64,000 nucleotides of DNA, from assembly GCF_900199185.1 (NCBI RefSeq), contig NZ_OBMI01000001.1, positions 930,001 to 994,000 of the forward strand, written 5' to 3'. This document shows positions 32,025 to 43,168 of the stretch, piece after piece. The DNA comes from Sphingomonas guangdongensis (GTDB taxonomy: Bacteria > Pseudomonadota > Alphaproteobacteria > Sphingomonadales > Sphingomonadaceae). The position numbers were made by a program, and so were the translations under genes. The notes beneath the pieces were generated by a model. It worked only from the letters and a program-made list of their open reading frames with translations, ran no database searches and had not been told where the DNA came from. How positions within the stretch are numbered: the first letter of the stretch is position 1; every line of letters starts with the position of its first letter.

Positions 32025-32888
32025 ATGTTTCCTGCCATCGGCCTCGTCGTCCTGCTCGCCATGGTGTTTGGCGGCTTCGCCATCACCGGCGGCGCGCTCG
32101 GCCCCGTGCTGCACGCCGTGCCGCACGAAATGTTGATCATCGGCGGCGCCGCAGTGGGCGCGCTGATCATCGGCAACTCGGGCAAGGAGCTGAAGGCCGT
32201 CGGCGGCGGCGTGATGAAGGTGCTTAAAGGACCGAAGTACAAGAAGCAGGATTACCTCGACACCATCTTCCTGGTCAGCAAGCTGATGAAGATGCTGCGC
32301 ACCGACGGGCCCATCGCGCTCGAGCCGCACGTCGAGGACCCGAAGTCGTCGGCCGTGTTCAGCGAATACCCGCGCCTCCAGGCCGACCACACGCTCATCA
32401 ACCTGATCGCCGACACGCTGCGGCTGGTCGTTGTCTCCTCCGGCACGCTCGACGTGCACGCGGTCGAAGAGGTGATGGACAACGCGATCAAGACCCACCA
32501 TCACGAGGTCGAGGGGCCGCAGCACACGCTGCAGAGCCTGGCCGACGCGCTGCCCGCGCTCGGCATCGTCGCGGCGGTGCTCGGCGTCGTGAAGACCATG
32601 GGATCGATCGACAAGCCGCCGTCGATCCTCGGCGGCATGATCGGCTCGGCGCTGGTCGGCACGTTCCTGGGCGTGCTGCTCGCCTACGGAATCGTCGGCC
32701 CGCTCGCCAACCGGCTGAAGCAGGTGATCGACGCCGATGCCGCGATCTATCACGTGGTCAAGCAGATCATCATCGCGTCGCTCCACGGCCACCCGCAGCC
32801 GCTGGTGATCGAAGCTGCGCGCTCCGGCATCGCGCACAACAACCAGCCGGGCTTCGGCGAAGTCTTCGACGGGCTGCGCGGGCGCTAA
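32025..32888 (+). CDS. motA: Flagellar stator protein MotA
   Basis: Proton-channel stator subunit, 287 residues, with the full four-helix plan: helices near 3-22 and 32-51, a large cytoplasmic loop with VFSEYPRLQADHTLINLIAD, and helices near 175-195 and 205-230 with LGIVAAVLGVVKTMGSIDKP and GGMIGSALVGTFLGVLLAYG. The conserved Pro before the third helix is present (ALPALGIV). Followed by motB after 3 bases. Confidence 0.96.
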   Translation: MFPAIGLVVLLAMVFGGFAITGGALGPVLHAVPHEMLIIGGAAVGALIIGNSGKELKAVGGGVMKVLKGPKYKKQDYLDTIFLVSKLMKMLRTDGPIALEPHVEDPKSSAVFSEYPRLQADHTLINLIADTLRLVVVSSGTLDVHAVEEVMDNAIKTHHHEVEGPQHTLQSLADALPALGIVAAVLGVVKTMGSIDKPPSILGGMIGSALVGTFLGVLLAYGIVGPLANRLKQVIDADAAIYHVVKQIIIASLHGHPQPLVIEAARSGIAHNNQPGFGEVFDGLRGR

Positions 32889-32891
32889 GTC

Positions 32892-33800
32892 ATGGCCGCC
32901 GCCCGCGCTCCCCACGGCAACAACCAGCCGCCCAAGATCATCATCGTCAAGAAGATCGTCGGCGATCACGGCGGCGGCCATCACGGCGGTGCCTGGAAGG
33001 TCGCCTACGCCGATTTCGTGACGGCGATGATGGCGTTCTTCCTGCTACTCTGGATCCTCGGCGCGACGACGGAGAAGCAGCGCAAGTCGATCGCGGATTA
33101 CTTCACGCCGACGATGATCGAGCTGCGCGAGAACTCGGCCGGATCTAACGGGATGTTCGGCGGCTCGTCGATCACCGACAAAGACAATTACCCGCACAAG
33201 GCCGCGCAGACCGGCACCCGGACGCTGACCATTCCGATGGGCGCGACCGGCGGCAACAAGGAGGGCAGCGGCGACAAGGGTTCGATCAAGCGCGCCGAGT
33301 CGCGAGAGGCGGAGAAAACCGCATTCAACCAGCTGAAGAAGAGCGTGGAGCGGCAGATCGCGTCCGACGCCAAGCTGGCGAAGCTCGGCAAGCACGTCCG
33401 CTTTGTGATGACGCAGGACGGCATGCGGATCGACCTGGTCGACGATGCCGACTATTCGATGTTCGCGCTCGGCACGACCGCGCTGGTGCCCGATGCCTCC
33501 AGCCTGGTGGGGCTGGTCGCAGACGCAATCAAGGGCACGGACAGCCCGATCATGATCCGCGGCCACACCGACAGCGTGCCCTATGGCGACCCGCGCCAGA
33601 TGAACAACTGGATGCTCTCCTCCGGCCGCGCGGAGGCGACGCGGCGGCGGCTCGCGCTCGGCGGCGTCGCGGAGCGGCGGTTCGAGCGGATCGAGGGCGT
33701 CGCGGACCGCGAGCCGATGATCGCCAAGGATGCCGCCGACCCGCGCAACCGCCGCGTCGCGATCACGCTACTGTACAAAGCGGGCCGCTTCGGCACCTGA
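32892..33800 (+). CDS. motB: Flagellar stator protein MotB
   Basis: Peptidoglycan-anchored stator subunit, 302 residues. The His/Gly-rich N-terminal tail leads into the single membrane helix with the proton-carrying Asp in VAYADFVTAMMAFFLLLWIL (Asp near residue 41). A plug/linker segment follows, then a C-terminal OmpA-like domain with RGHTDSVPYGDPRQMNNWML and SSGRAEATRRRLALGGV and the end NRRVAITLLYK. Complete, unlike the compact MotB-like protein at 21784-22281. Confidence 0.96.
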   Translation: MAAARAPHGNNQPPKIIIVKKIVGDHGGGHHGGAWKVAYADFVTAMMAFFLLLWILGATTEKQRKSIADYFTPTMIELRENSAGSNGMFGGSSITDKDNYPHKAAQTGTRTLTIPMGATGGNKEGSGDKGSIKRAESREAEKTAFNQLKKSVERQIASDAKLAKLGKHVRFVMTQDGMRIDLVDDADYSMFALGTTALVPDASSLVGLVADAIKGTDSPIMIRGHTDSVPYGDPRQMNNWMLSSGRAEATRRRLALGGVAERRFERIEGVADREPMIAKDAADPRNRRVAITLLYKAGRFGT

Positions 33801-33825
33801 TCCCGCGGCGGCGCGTTGGCGTCGC

Positions 33826-34671
33826 ATGGCAGCAACGAACGGGCTGGAACGCAATCTGAAGCGCGCGATCGCGGGACAGGTCGTGCGCGTCTTCAATGAT
33901 CCCAAGCGCGGCGAGCGGCCGGTCACACGCCAGCCGGACGGGCTGTTCGGCCCGCAGACGATCGCGTGGCGCGTTCACGGCGACGTCACCTCCATGCTGG
34001 TCGGCGGCGTGTGCTCGCTGCTGCTTCAGATGCTCCACCCCGCGGTCCTCGCGGGCGTGTGGGACCATTCGAACTTCCGCGCCGACATGCACGGCCGTCT
34101 GCGTCGCACCGCACGCTTCATCGCCGTCACCACCTATGGCAGCCGCGGGGATGCGGAGGCGTCGATCGCGCGGGTGCGCCGCATCCACGATGCGGTGCGC
34201 GGGCATCTGCCCGACGGCACGCCCTATCACGCCGCCGATCCGCGCCTGCTCGCCTGGGTCCATGCGACCGAGACGTGGAGCTTTCTGGCCGGTTGGCGGC
34301 GCTACGGCGATCCCGGCATGTCGGACACGGGTGCCGATCGCTACATCGCGGAGGTCGCGCGGGTGGGCGAGGCGCTTGGCGCCGATCCGCTACCACACGA
34401 TCGCCGCTCGCTCGACGCGCTGATCCACTCGATGCGGGCTGAGCTGCTGGTCGACGAGCGAGTGGAGGTGGTCCGCCGCCTGGTGTTGGAGCAGCGTGCG
34501 ACGACGGGCGTCGGCGAACCGGTGCAGCGGCTCGCCATGGCGGCGGGTGTCGACCTGCTGCCGTCGTGGGCGCGCGCGATGCACGGCCTCAGCCCCGCGC
34601 CGCTCGCCCGGCCGCTGACGCGGCTCGGCACGCTGGGGCTGGCGCGGACGCTCAGGTGGGCGTTCGCCTAA
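33826..34671 (+). CDS. DUF2236 / MpaB-type oxygenase family protein
   Basis: Putative haem-dependent oxygenase-like protein of the DUF2236 (MpaB, latex-clearing) family; substrate unknown. From ATG 33826 it has 281 residues. Visible family features are the N-terminal HGDVTSMLVGGVCSLLLQML followed by HPAVLAGVWDHS (His residues likely ligands), and the central WVHATETWSFL. The frame is open upstream into motB, but a start there would overlap motB by about 70 bases. It follows motB by 25 bases on the same strand but has no evident flagellar role. Confidence 0.75.
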   Translation: MAATNGLERNLKRAIAGQVVRVFNDPKRGERPVTRQPDGLFGPQTIAWRVHGDVTSMLVGGVCSLLLQMLHPAVLAGVWDHSNFRADMHGRLRRTARFIAVTTYGSRGDAEASIARVRRIHDAVRGHLPDGTPYHAADPRLLAWVHATETWSFLAGWRRYGDPGMSDTGADRYIAEVARVGEALGADPLPHDRRSLDALIHSMRAELLVDERVEVVRRLVLEQRATTGVGEPVQRLAMAAGVDLLPSWARAMHGLSPAPLARPLTRLGTLGLARTLRWAFA

Positions 34672-34679
34672 TCGTCATG

Positions 34680-34772
34680 CCAGCGAAGGCGGGCATCCAT
34701 GTCTGCGCCGAGAGCAGGTAATGTCGCGGCTGATCGCAACAGCCATGGACCCCAGCCTGCGCTGGGGTGACG
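34680..34772. repeat. Intergenic palindromic repeat element
   Basis: The gap between the DUF2236 gene and mccA. It starts with a CATGCCAGCGAAGGCGGGCAT word and ends with CCCCAGC-CTGC-GCTGGGG (34750-34767) followed by TGACG. CGCTGGGGTGACG (34760-34772) recurs in reverse at 60032-60044, and GGGGTGACG ends the repeat at 16692-16781. The two convergent genes may use the hairpin as a terminator. Confidence 0.6.
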
Positions 34773-34774
34773 GG

Positions 34775-36694
<1,920 letters not shown>

Positions 36695-36708
36695 GATTAT
36701 TCCCCGTC

Positions 36709-36729
36709 ATGCTGAACTTGTTTCAGCAT
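36709..36729. repeat. Left palindrome of the GIY-YIG cassette
   Basis: ATGCTGAA-CTTGT-TTCAGCAT: perfect 8-bp arms and a 5-base loop, 15 bases upstream of mccA. It shares the core CTGAA-N5-TTCAG with the palindrome at 37077-37097, on the other side of the GIY-YIG gene. Confidence 0.8.
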
Positions 36730-36765
36730 CTATGGTGCAGCAGGCGATGTGCTAGCGATCGAGTG

Positions 36766-37083
36766 ATGAGGCAGCCGTGCGTCGCGAGCCGACGTATGGG
36801 AACATTGTACATCGGCGTGACCAGCGATCTGGTCCGTCGCCTCCATCAACACCGCGATGGTAGCGGGTCCGACTTCGTCAAAACCTACGGCGTGCACCTT
36901 CTTGTCAGATACGAGTTGTTCAGTGACATGCCGGCGGCGATCGCTCGCGAGAAGCAGCTCAAGCGCTGGCACCGAGATTGGAAGATCAACCTGATTGAGT
37001 CGAACAATCCAGACTGGCACGACCTGGCCCCGACGCTCGGACTTGAGCCGCTCAGACAGCGTGCGCGGAAAGATGGGCCCTGA
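36766..37083 (+). CDS. GIY-YIG nuclease family protein with an altered first motif
   Basis: Small GIY-YIG domain protein of 105 residues from ATG 36766. The second motif is intact (GTLYIGVTSDLVRRLHQHRD), as are the downstream AIAREKQLKRWHRDWKINLI and NPDWHDL. The family usually begins with a VYIL-A-S segment containing the first catalytic Tyr; here the sequence reads PCVASRRMG, so three residues including that Tyr appear to be missing and the enzyme may be inactive. It lies between mccB and mccA in the opposite orientation, bracketed by two similar palindromes. The stop codon lies inside the right palindrome. Confidence 0.8.
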   Translation: MRQPCVASRRMGTLYIGVTSDLVRRLHQHRDGSGSDFVKTYGVHLLVRYELFSDMPAAIAREKQLKRWHRDWKINLIESNNPDWHDLAPTLGLEPLRQRARKDGP

Positions 37084-37097
37084 ACCGAATTCAGGGC
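37077..37097. repeat. Right palindrome of the GIY-YIG cassette
   Basis: GCCCTGAA-CCGAA-TTCAGGGC: perfect 8-bp arms and a 5-base loop, overlapping the GIY-YIG stop codon and 19 bases from the mccB stop. Same geometry and CTGAA/TTCAG core as the left palindrome. Confidence 0.8.
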
Positions 37098-37115
37098 GAC
37101 GGCCCGTAGACCTAC

Positions 37116-38717
37116 TCACATCCGGAACACGCCGAAGCGTGGGCTTTCCGGCACTGGCGCGTTCAGGCAGGCCGCGAGCGCCAGCCCCAGCACGTCGCGG
37201 GTCTGCGCCGGATCGATGATGCCGTCGTCCCACAGCCGCGCGGTCGCGTAATAGGGATTGCCCTCGTCCTCGTACTTCTGGCGTACGGGCGCCCTGAACG
37301 CTTCCGCCTGCTCGGGCGTCCAGCTGTCCGCGTCGCGGTGGACGGTCGCCAGGACCGATGCCGCCTGCTCGCCCCCCATCACGCTGATCCGCGCGTTCGG
37401 CCAGGTGAACAGGAACCGCGGAGAATAGGCACGGCCGCACATGCCGTAGTTGCCGGCGCCGAAGCTGCCGCCGATCAGCACGGTGACCTTGGGCACGGAG
37501 GCGGTCGCGACCGCGGTGACGAGCTTTGCCCCGTGCTTGGCGATCCCCTCCGCCTCGTAACGGCCGCCGACCATGAAGCCGGAAATATTCTGGAGGAACA
37601 GGAGGGGAATGCGGCGCTGGCAGGCAAGCTCGATGAAGTGTGCGCCCTTCTGCGCGCTCTCGCTGAACAGCACGCCGTTGTTGGCGAGGATCGCGACCGG
37701 TGCCCCGTGGATGTGCGCGAAGCCGCACACCAGCGAACTGCCGTAGAGCGCCTTGAACTCGTGAAACTCGCTGGCATCGACGATCCGCGCGATCACCTCA
37801 TGCACGTCATAGGGTGCGCGGACGTCCTGCGGGACGATGCCGTAGAGCTCCTCCGCCGCGTACTTGGGCGCGCGGCTCTCGCGCAGGTTCACGCCCGGCA
37901 GTTGCTGCGGCGGGAGCGTCGAGACGATATCGCGAACGATCGTCAGCGCGTGCGCGTCGTTCTCCGCGATATGGTCGACCACGCCCGACTTGCGCCCGTG
38001 CGTCTCCGCCCCGCCCAGCTCCTCGGCCGAGATCACCTCACCCGTCGCCGCCTTCACCAGCGGGGGCCCCGCGAGGAAGATGGTGCCCTGGTTGCGGACG
38101 ATCACCGTCTCATCCGACATCGCCGGCACATAGGCGCCGCCGGCGGTGCAGCTCCCCATCACGCACGCGATCTGGGGCACGCCGAGCGCCGACATGTTGG
38201 CCTGGTTGAAGAAGACCCGGCCGAAATGCTCGCGGTCGGGAAACACCTCCGCCTGGTGCGGCAGGTTGGCGCCACCCGAATCGACCAGGTAGACGCACGG
38301 CAGGCAGTTCTCTGCCGCGATCTCCTGCGCGCGGAGGTGCTTCTTGACGGTCAGCGGATAGTAGGTGCCGCCCTTCACCGTCGCGTCGTTGCACGCAATC
38401 ATGACCTGCCGACCGGAGACGCGGCCGATCCCCGCGATCATCCCCGCGCCGGGCACCTCGTCACCGTAGAGGCCGTTCGCGGCGAGCTGCCCCACCTCCA
38501 GGAACGGCGAGCCGGGATCGAGCAGCCGCTCGACCCGCTCGCGCGGGAGCAGCTTGCCGCGCGCGGCGTGACGCTCCCGCGACGCTTCGGAGCCGCCGAG
38601 CGATGCCGCCGCGACCCGCGCGCTTAGATCGTCGACGAGCGCGCGATTGTGCGCGGCATTAGCACGGAACGTCTCGGAGCCGGGATCGACCTTGCTGTCG
38701 AGGATCGGCGCGCTCAC
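37116..38717 (-). CDS. mccB: Methylcrotonyl-CoA carboxylase carboxyltransferase subunit
   Basis: Beta subunit: moves the carboxyl group from biotin to 3-methylcrotonyl-CoA. The GTG start at 38717 overlaps the ivd stop by 4 bases (GTGA) and gives 533 residues, the usual size. Carboxyltransferase signatures: [60 protein letters not shown] and [20 protein letters not shown]. Context with ivd and mccA supports leucine degradation. Confidence 0.93.
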   Translation of the reverse strand: MSAPILDSKVDPGSETFRANAAHNRALVDDLSARVAAASLGGSEASRERHAARGKLLPRERVERLLDPGSPFLEVGQLAANGLYGDEVPGAGMIAGIGRVSGRQVMIACNDATVKGGTYYPLTVKKHLRAQEIAAENCLPCVYLVDSGGANLPHQAEVFPDREHFGRVFFNQANMSALGVPQIACVMGSCTAGGAYVPAMSDETVIVRNQGTIFLAGPPLVKAATGEVISAEELGGAETHGRKSGVVDHIAENDAHALTIVRDIVSTLPPQQLPGVNLRESRAPKYAAEELYGIVPQDVRAPYDVHEVIARIVDASEFHEFKALYGSSLVCGFAHIHGAPVAILANNGVLFSESAQKGAHFIELACQRRIPLLFLQNISGFMVGGRYEAEGIAKHGAKLVTAVATASVPKVTVLIGGSFGAGNYGMCGRAYSPRFLFTWPNARISVMGGEQAASVLATVHRDADSWTPEQAEAFRAPVRQKYEDEGNPYYATARLWDDGIIDPAQTRDVLGLALAACLNAPVPESPRFGVFRM

Positions 38718-39883
38718 TGCGCGACGCGCTCCGCCGCCCCGATCAGCTCGCGGCCGATCAGCATCCGGCGGATCTCGTTGGTGCCGGCCCCGATGTCGAG
38801 CAGCTTGGCGTCGCGCAGGAAGCGCTCGACCGGCCAATCGGTGGTGTAGCCGGCGCCGCCGAGCGCCTGCACCGCTTCGCCCGCGACGGTGAAGGCGTTC
38901 TCGCTCGCCAGCAGGATCGCGCCCGCCGCGTCGAAGCGGGTGGTGCGCCCCGCGTCGCACGACTTGGCGACTGCGTAGACATAGGCGCGGGCCGAGTTGA
39001 GCGCGACGTACATGTCTGCGACCTTGGCCTGCATCAGCTGGAACGCCCCGATCGGCTGGCCGAACTGGTGCCGCTCGCGCAGGTACGGCAGCACGACGTC
39101 GAGGCACGCCTGCATGATGCCGAGCTGGATGCCGGCGAGCACCGTGCGCTCATAGTCCAGTCCCGACATTAGCACGCCGACACCGCCGTTCAGCGGCCCC
39201 ATGACGTTCTCTTGCCCGACCTCGCAGTCGGTGAAGACCAGTTCGGCGGTCGGCGATCCGCGCATTCCCATCTTGCCGATCTTCTGCCCGATTGCGAAGC
39301 CGGGCATGCCCGCCTCGATCAGGAAGGTGGTAATGCCGCGGCTGCCCTCGCCCGTCTTCGCGTAGACGACCAGCGTGTCCGCGTAGGCCGCGTTGGTGAT
39401 CCAGAACTTGGTGCCGTTCAGGACGTAGCCGCGGTCGGTCTTCTCCGCGCGCAGCTTCATGGAAACGACGTCCGACCCTGCGCCCGCCTCCGACATCGCG
39501 AGGCTGCCGACATGCTCCCCGGAGATCAGCTTAGGGAGGAACTTCGCCTTCTGGTCAGGATTGGCCCAGCGCGCGATCTGGTTGACGCACAGGTTGGAGT
39601 GCGCGCCGTAGCTGAGCCCGATCGACGCGGAGGCGCGCGCAACTTCTTCGCAGGCGATGACATGCTCGAGATAGCCGAGGCCGAGGCCGCCGTCCGCCTC
39701 CGGCACCGTGATGCCGTGCAGCCCCAGCTCGCCCATCGCCGGCCACAGCTCGTCGCGCGGGAACCAGTCGTCGCGGTCGACCCGCTCGGCGAGCGGCTGG
39801 ATCCGCTCACGCGCGAACCGTGCCGTCACCTCGCGGATCATGTCCGCATTGTCGCCCAGCGCGAAGTCGAAGTCGCCGGCCAC
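38714..39883 (-). CDS. ivd: Isovaleryl-CoA dehydrogenase
   Basis: FAD-dependent acyl-CoA dehydrogenase for the third step of leucine catabolism. The GTG at 39883 is preferred: it follows GGGAG by about 7 bases and the protein (389 residues) then begins close to the family start [15 protein letters not shown] longer frame reaches 39949. Signatures are [38 protein letters not shown] and the catalytic-Glu segment [20 protein letters not shown], the position typical of isovaleryl-CoA rather than straight-chain dehydrogenases. First gene of the ivd-mccB-mccA set. Confidence 0.9.
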   Translation of the reverse strand: MAGDFDFALGDNADMIREVTARFARERIQPLAERVDRDDWFPRDELWPAMGELGLHGITVPEADGGLGLGYLEHVIACEEVARASASIGLSYGAHSNLCVNQIARWANPDQKAKFLPKLISGEHVGSLAMSEAGAGSDVVSMKLRAEKTDRGYVLNGTKFWITNAAYADTLVVYAKTGEGSRGITTFLIEAGMPGFAIGQKIGKMGMRGSPTAELVFTDCEVGQENVMGPLNGGVGVLMSGLDYERTVLAGIQLGIMQACLDVVLPYLRERHQFGQPIGAFQLMQAKVADMYVALNSARAYVYAVAKSCDAGRTTRFDAAGAILLASENAFTVAGEAVQALGGAGYTTDWPVERFLRDAKLLDIGAGTNEIRRMLIGRELIGAAERVAQ

Positions 39884-39990
39884 ATCGCTCTCCCGATCTG
39901 TTTCGATCGGTGTAGCGGCAACGGGCGAGTGCGCCAATAGGGACAGCATCGCTGCCCCTTTCAGGGGAGAGTGTTCAGCCGATCAGGTGA

Positions 39991-40077
39991 TGGTGCGGTC
40001 GAGAAGACTCGAACTTCCACGGGCTTTCGCCCACAACGACCTCAACGTTGCGCGTCTACCAGTTCCGCCACGACCGC
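39991..40077 (-). tRNA. tRNA-Leu (anticodon GAG)
   Basis: 87 nt on the minus strand. Acceptor arms GCGGTCG and CGACCGC pair over 7 bp, followed by A and an encoded CCA. The D-loop has the type II GAACTGGTAGACGC pattern, the anticodon stem CAACG/CGTTG encloses TTGAGGT (anticodon GAG), a long variable arm (GGGCGAAAGCCC) marks it as tRNA-Leu, and GTTCGAGTC is the T-loop region. A CCCCT-TTC-AGGGG hairpin at 39955-39967 lies downstream. Confidence 0.97.
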
Positions 40078-40162
40078 ACGTGAAATCCGCCGGACGAGTG
40101 CCGGCGGCTGGTAAGGCGTGCGCCCCTAGCAGGGCGTTCCCCGGCTGGCAACAGCGCTTTCG

Positions 40163-40888
40163 TCAGCTCAGCCCCTTGGCGAAGCTCAGCACCAGGACGC
40201 GCGAGCTCGCCGGCACGTCGACCCGGCCGGAGTTGAACGCGAGCGTCCCGCTCGGTCCCAGCGTCCGCTGCTCGGGCGTGATCATCCAGTTGTAGACCAG
40301 CCGGCCTTGCGCGTCGCGCAGCTCCACCCGGATGTCCGGCACGCGCTGCGCCGCGCCGGTCGGGTTGATCACCTTGCCGCTGACCGCGAACAGCTCGCTG
40401 CCCGTCCCCATGTCGCGGCGGTCGATCGCCTTGTCAGTGAAGCGCAGCGGCGTGTCCGCCTGTCCGATCGGCAGCCCGAGCTGCGCGGCGATGCCGGGCG
40501 CACCCGAGTAGAGGATCGCTCCCGCCCCGACCAGCATGGAGACACCCGCAACCAGCGCCGCCGCGGTCCAGCGCTTTGCCGGGTTGCGACGTGGCTTGAA
40601 CGGGGGGCGATGGGCAAACGCGTCGTAGGACGGCGGATGGTTGATCCCGTCATCGACGTAGGAGCGAACCTCCGGCGGGGGCGGTGCGGCCGGGGCTGGC
40701 TCCGGTACGGCGCTCCGCGCAGCGGGCGCGGGCACCGGCTCCGGCGCGCGGGTCGACAGGTCGAGCAGCGCAGGCGGCTGGAACCAGCTGTGGCGGCAAT
40801 TGGCGCAGCGGACGGTCCGGCCCTCCGGCCCGATCGCGGTGTCCGGAACCAGGTAGCGCGCGGTGCACTGGGTACATTCGAGGATCAT
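40163..40888 (-). CDS. Zinc-ribbon membrane protein with DUF3426 domain
   Basis: Conserved alphaproteobacterial protein of unknown function. From ATG 40888 it has 241 residues: an MJ0042-type zinc ribbon (about 1-38, Cys pairs in ECTQC and VRCANC), a Pro/Ala-rich linker, one membrane helix (about 105-128) and a periplasmic DUF3426 domain (about 145-241) with [20 protein letters not shown]. Diverges from ftsE; such genes often neighbour ftsE-ftsX in sphingomonads, but no role can be shown. Confidence 0.82.
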   Translation of the reverse strand: MILECTQCTARYLVPDTAIGPEGRTVRCANCRHSWFQPPALLDLSTRAPEPVPAPAARSAVPEPAPAAPPPPEVRSYVDDGINHPPSYDAFAHRPPFKPRRNPAKRWTAAALVAGVSMLVGAGAILYSGAPGIAAQLGLPIGQADTPLRFTDKAIDRRDMGTGSELFAVSGKVINPTGAAQRVPDIRVELRDAQGRLVYNWMITPEQRTLGPSGTLAFNSGRVDVPASSRVLVLSFAKGLS

Positions 40889-41058
40889 ATGCCCAACGAT
40901 CCAAAGGAGCCTTGCAAGGGCTCGGCCAAGTGCCAAGAATCTAAGCACGACCGCGAGTCGCGGGCAAGAGTCGTGCGGCCCTGCTTGAGCACAAAGCCGG
41001 GGTGTGCGATGACTTATCCACTCCTTTTTACCACCGTGTTGGGGCAGACCGCGCCGTC

Positions 41059-41760
41059 GTGGCGACCATCGTCCAGTTCGAGAACGTCGGCCTGCGCTAC
41101 GGCACCGGACCGGAAACGCTGTCCGACGTGAGTTTCTCGCTCGGCGCGGGCTCTTTCTATTTCCTCACCGGGGCATCCGGGGCGGGAAAAACCTCGCTCC
41201 TGAAGCTGCTCTACCTCGCGCAGCGCCCGACCCGCGGCATGATCCGCCTGTTCGGCGAGGATGCGGTCACCCTGCCACGCGCGCGGCTGCCGGGCTTTCG
41301 CCGCCGGATCGGAGTGGTGTTCCAGGATTTCCGGCTCGTCCCCCACCTGTCGGCCGCGGACAATGTCGCGCTCCCGTTGCGGGTCTCGGGCGTGCCGGAG
41401 AGCGACGTGGAGGCGCCAGTGCGCGAGATGCTGGCCTGGGTCGGGCTGTCGGATCGCGCCCACGCCCGTCCCGCGACGCTGTCGGGTGGCGAGCAGCAGC
41501 GGATCGCGATCGCGCGCGCCGTGATCGGGCGGCCGGAGATGCTGGTCGCGGACGAGCCGACCGGCAACGTCGATCCGGCGATGGCCGAACGACTGCTTCA
41601 CCTGTTCGACAGCCTCAACCGGCTGGGCACGACCGTGGTCGTCGCGACCCACGACCTTCAGCTGATCAACCGCATCGCGGGCGCCCACATGATGCGGATC
41701 GAGCAGGGCCGTCTGTCCGACCCGACCGGCTCGCTACGCTTCCCGCCGCGCGACGCATGA
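41059..41760 (+). CDS. ftsE: Cell division ATP-binding protein FtsE
   Basis: ABC ATPase of the FtsEX complex, which links the divisome to cell-wall hydrolases. The GTG at 41059 (protein start [10 protein letters not shown]) gives 233 residues. Earlier codons, back to another GTG at 41002, are open but outside the conserved domain. Walker [13 protein letters not shown] signature LSGGEQQR, Walker [12 protein letters not shown] and the switch His in VVATHD are all present. Overlaps the ftsX start by 4 bases. Confidence 0.93.
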   Translation: MATIVQFENVGLRYGTGPETLSDVSFSLGAGSFYFLTGASGAGKTSLLKLLYLAQRPTRGMIRLFGEDAVTLPRARLPGFRRRIGVVFQDFRLVPHLSAADNVALPLRVSGVPESDVEAPVREMLAWVGLSDRAHARPATLSGGEQQRIAIARAVIGRPEMLVADEPTGNVDPAMAERLLHLFDSLNRLGTTVVVATHDLQLINRIAGAHMMRIEQGRLSDPTGSLRFPPRDA

Positions 41761-42635
41761 GCGACGCCACCGCCTCGCGCGCCGGCCGCCGGCTGCTGGA
41801 CAACGGGCGCCAGACCCGCGCGATGCGGTGGGTCATGGCGGTCATGCTGTTCCTGACGGTGCTCGCCGGCGCGCTGGGGCTCGGCACCTGGAGCGCGGTG
41901 GCGGGGCTCGATTCGCAGCTCGCCGGGCGCATGACGGTGCAGCTGCTCGGCGCGACCGACCCGGCCGTGCGCGCGGTGGTTGATGCGGTACAGCAGGTGC
42001 CGGGCGTCCGCGCGGTGCGGGCGGTGCCGCGGGCGGAGATGGCGGCGCTGCTCCAGCCGTGGCTGGGGGATGCCGGGCTCGACGCCGACCTGCCGATCCC
42101 GGTGGTGATCGACATCGATGTCGCAGGCGACACCGGCAGCGTCGGCGACGCCGTGACGGCGCGGGTCGGTGCGCTCGCGCCGGACGCCCGGATCGACCGG
42201 GCGGCGCGCTGGCTCGGCCCGGTCCGGAGCTTCATCGTGTCGCTGGCGTGGCTGGCGGGCGCCCTCGTGGTGCTGATGGCGACTGCCACCGCATCGATCG
42301 CGCTGCTTACCGCCCGTTCGGGGCTGGACACCCACCGCGACACGATCAACGTGCTCCACATGCTCGGGTCCACCGACGTGCAGGTATCGCGGCTGTTCCA
42401 GCGGCGGATCGCGCTCGATACGCTGGTCGGCGGCGCGGTCGGGACGGTCGCCGCGGCAGGCGCGATCGCGCTGATCAGCGCGCGGGTACAGGCACTCGAC
42501 GCGGTGCTGGTGAGCGGGGTCGCGCTTGGTCCGGTGGACTGGCTGCTGCTCGCGGCGCTGCCGCTCCTCTTCACCGGGCTGGCCATGCTGTTCGCGCGGG
42601 TGGCGATCCTCGCCGCCCTCAGGCGCACGCTGTGA
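41757..42635 (+). CDS. ftsX: Cell division membrane protein FtsX
   Basis: Membrane partner of FtsE. 292 residues with the FtsX topology: a cytoplasmic N terminus, a first helix near 24-46, a periplasmic loop (about 50-150, including LGATDPAVRAVVDAVQQVPG), then three helices (near 165-185, 215-240, 260-285). The cytoplasmic STDVQVSRLFQRR loop is typical. Overlaps ftsE and the next gene by 4 bases each. Confidence 0.92.
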   Translation: MSDATASRAGRRLLDNGRQTRAMRWVMAVMLFLTVLAGALGLGTWSAVAGLDSQLAGRMTVQLLGATDPAVRAVVDAVQQVPGVRAVRAVPRAEMAALLQPWLGDAGLDADLPIPVVIDIDVAGDTGSVGDAVTARVGALAPDARIDRAARWLGPVRSFIVSLAWLAGALVVLMATATASIALLTARSGLDTHRDTINVLHMLGSTDVQVSRLFQRRIALDTLVGGAVGTVAAAGAIALISARVQALDAVLVSGVALGPVDWLLLAALPLLFTGLAMLFARVAILAALRRTL

Positions 42636-43168
42636 GGCTCGTCCGCGTCCTGGCGCTGGTGTCGCTCGCCTATTTTCTCGGCTTTGCGGTATTCATGCTG
42701 GCCCTGCCGAGTGCGGTCGACGCGCGGCGTACCGACGCCATCGTGGTGCTGACGGGCGGTCCCGGCCGTATCCCTCACGCGCTGCAGCTGCTGCAGGACG
42801 GCGCGGCCGGTCGGATGCTAATCTCGGGCGCCGATCCCAGCGTTCGCCCGCGCGAGCTCGCCGCCGAGTACCGGGTGCCGCCCCGGCTGTTCGCCTGCTG
42901 CATCGATCTGGGGGCGGAGGCGGTGGACACCCGCTCGAACGCGGAGGAGACCGCGCGCTGGGTCCGCACCCACCGCTACCGCTCCGTCCGGCTGGTAACC
43001 GCCGACTGGCACATGCCGCGCTCGCAGCTGGAGCTGCGCTACGCGCTCGCGAACGACGCGGTGGAGGTGATCGGCGATGCCGTTCCGACCAACCCGCCCT
43101 TCGCCATGCTGGTGCGCGAGTACAACAAGTATCTGGTGCGGCGCGCGGCGCTGCTGGCGGGCTACTGA
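42632..43168 (+). CDS. YdcF/SanA-like DUF218 protein
   Basis: 178-residue member of the DUF218 (YdcF/SanA) family, often linked with envelope barrier or lipid-carrier functions; enzymatic activity unknown. GTG start overlaps the ftsX stop (GTGA). One N-terminal membrane helix (about 5-25) is followed by the DUF218 core: DAIVVLTGGPGRIPHALQLL, MLISGADPS, DTRSNAEETARWV and RLVTADWHMPRSQLEL. Between ftsX and plsC in an envelope operon, with one-base overlap to plsC. Confidence 0.85.
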   Translation: MRLVRVLALVSLAYFLGFAVFMLALPSAVDARRTDAIVVLTGGPGRIPHALQLLQDGAAGRMLISGADPSVRPRELAAEYRVPPRLFACCIDLGAEAVDTRSNAEETARWVRTHRYRSVRLVTADWHMPRSQLELRYALANDAVEVIGDAVPTNPPFAMLVREYNKYLVRRAALLAGY

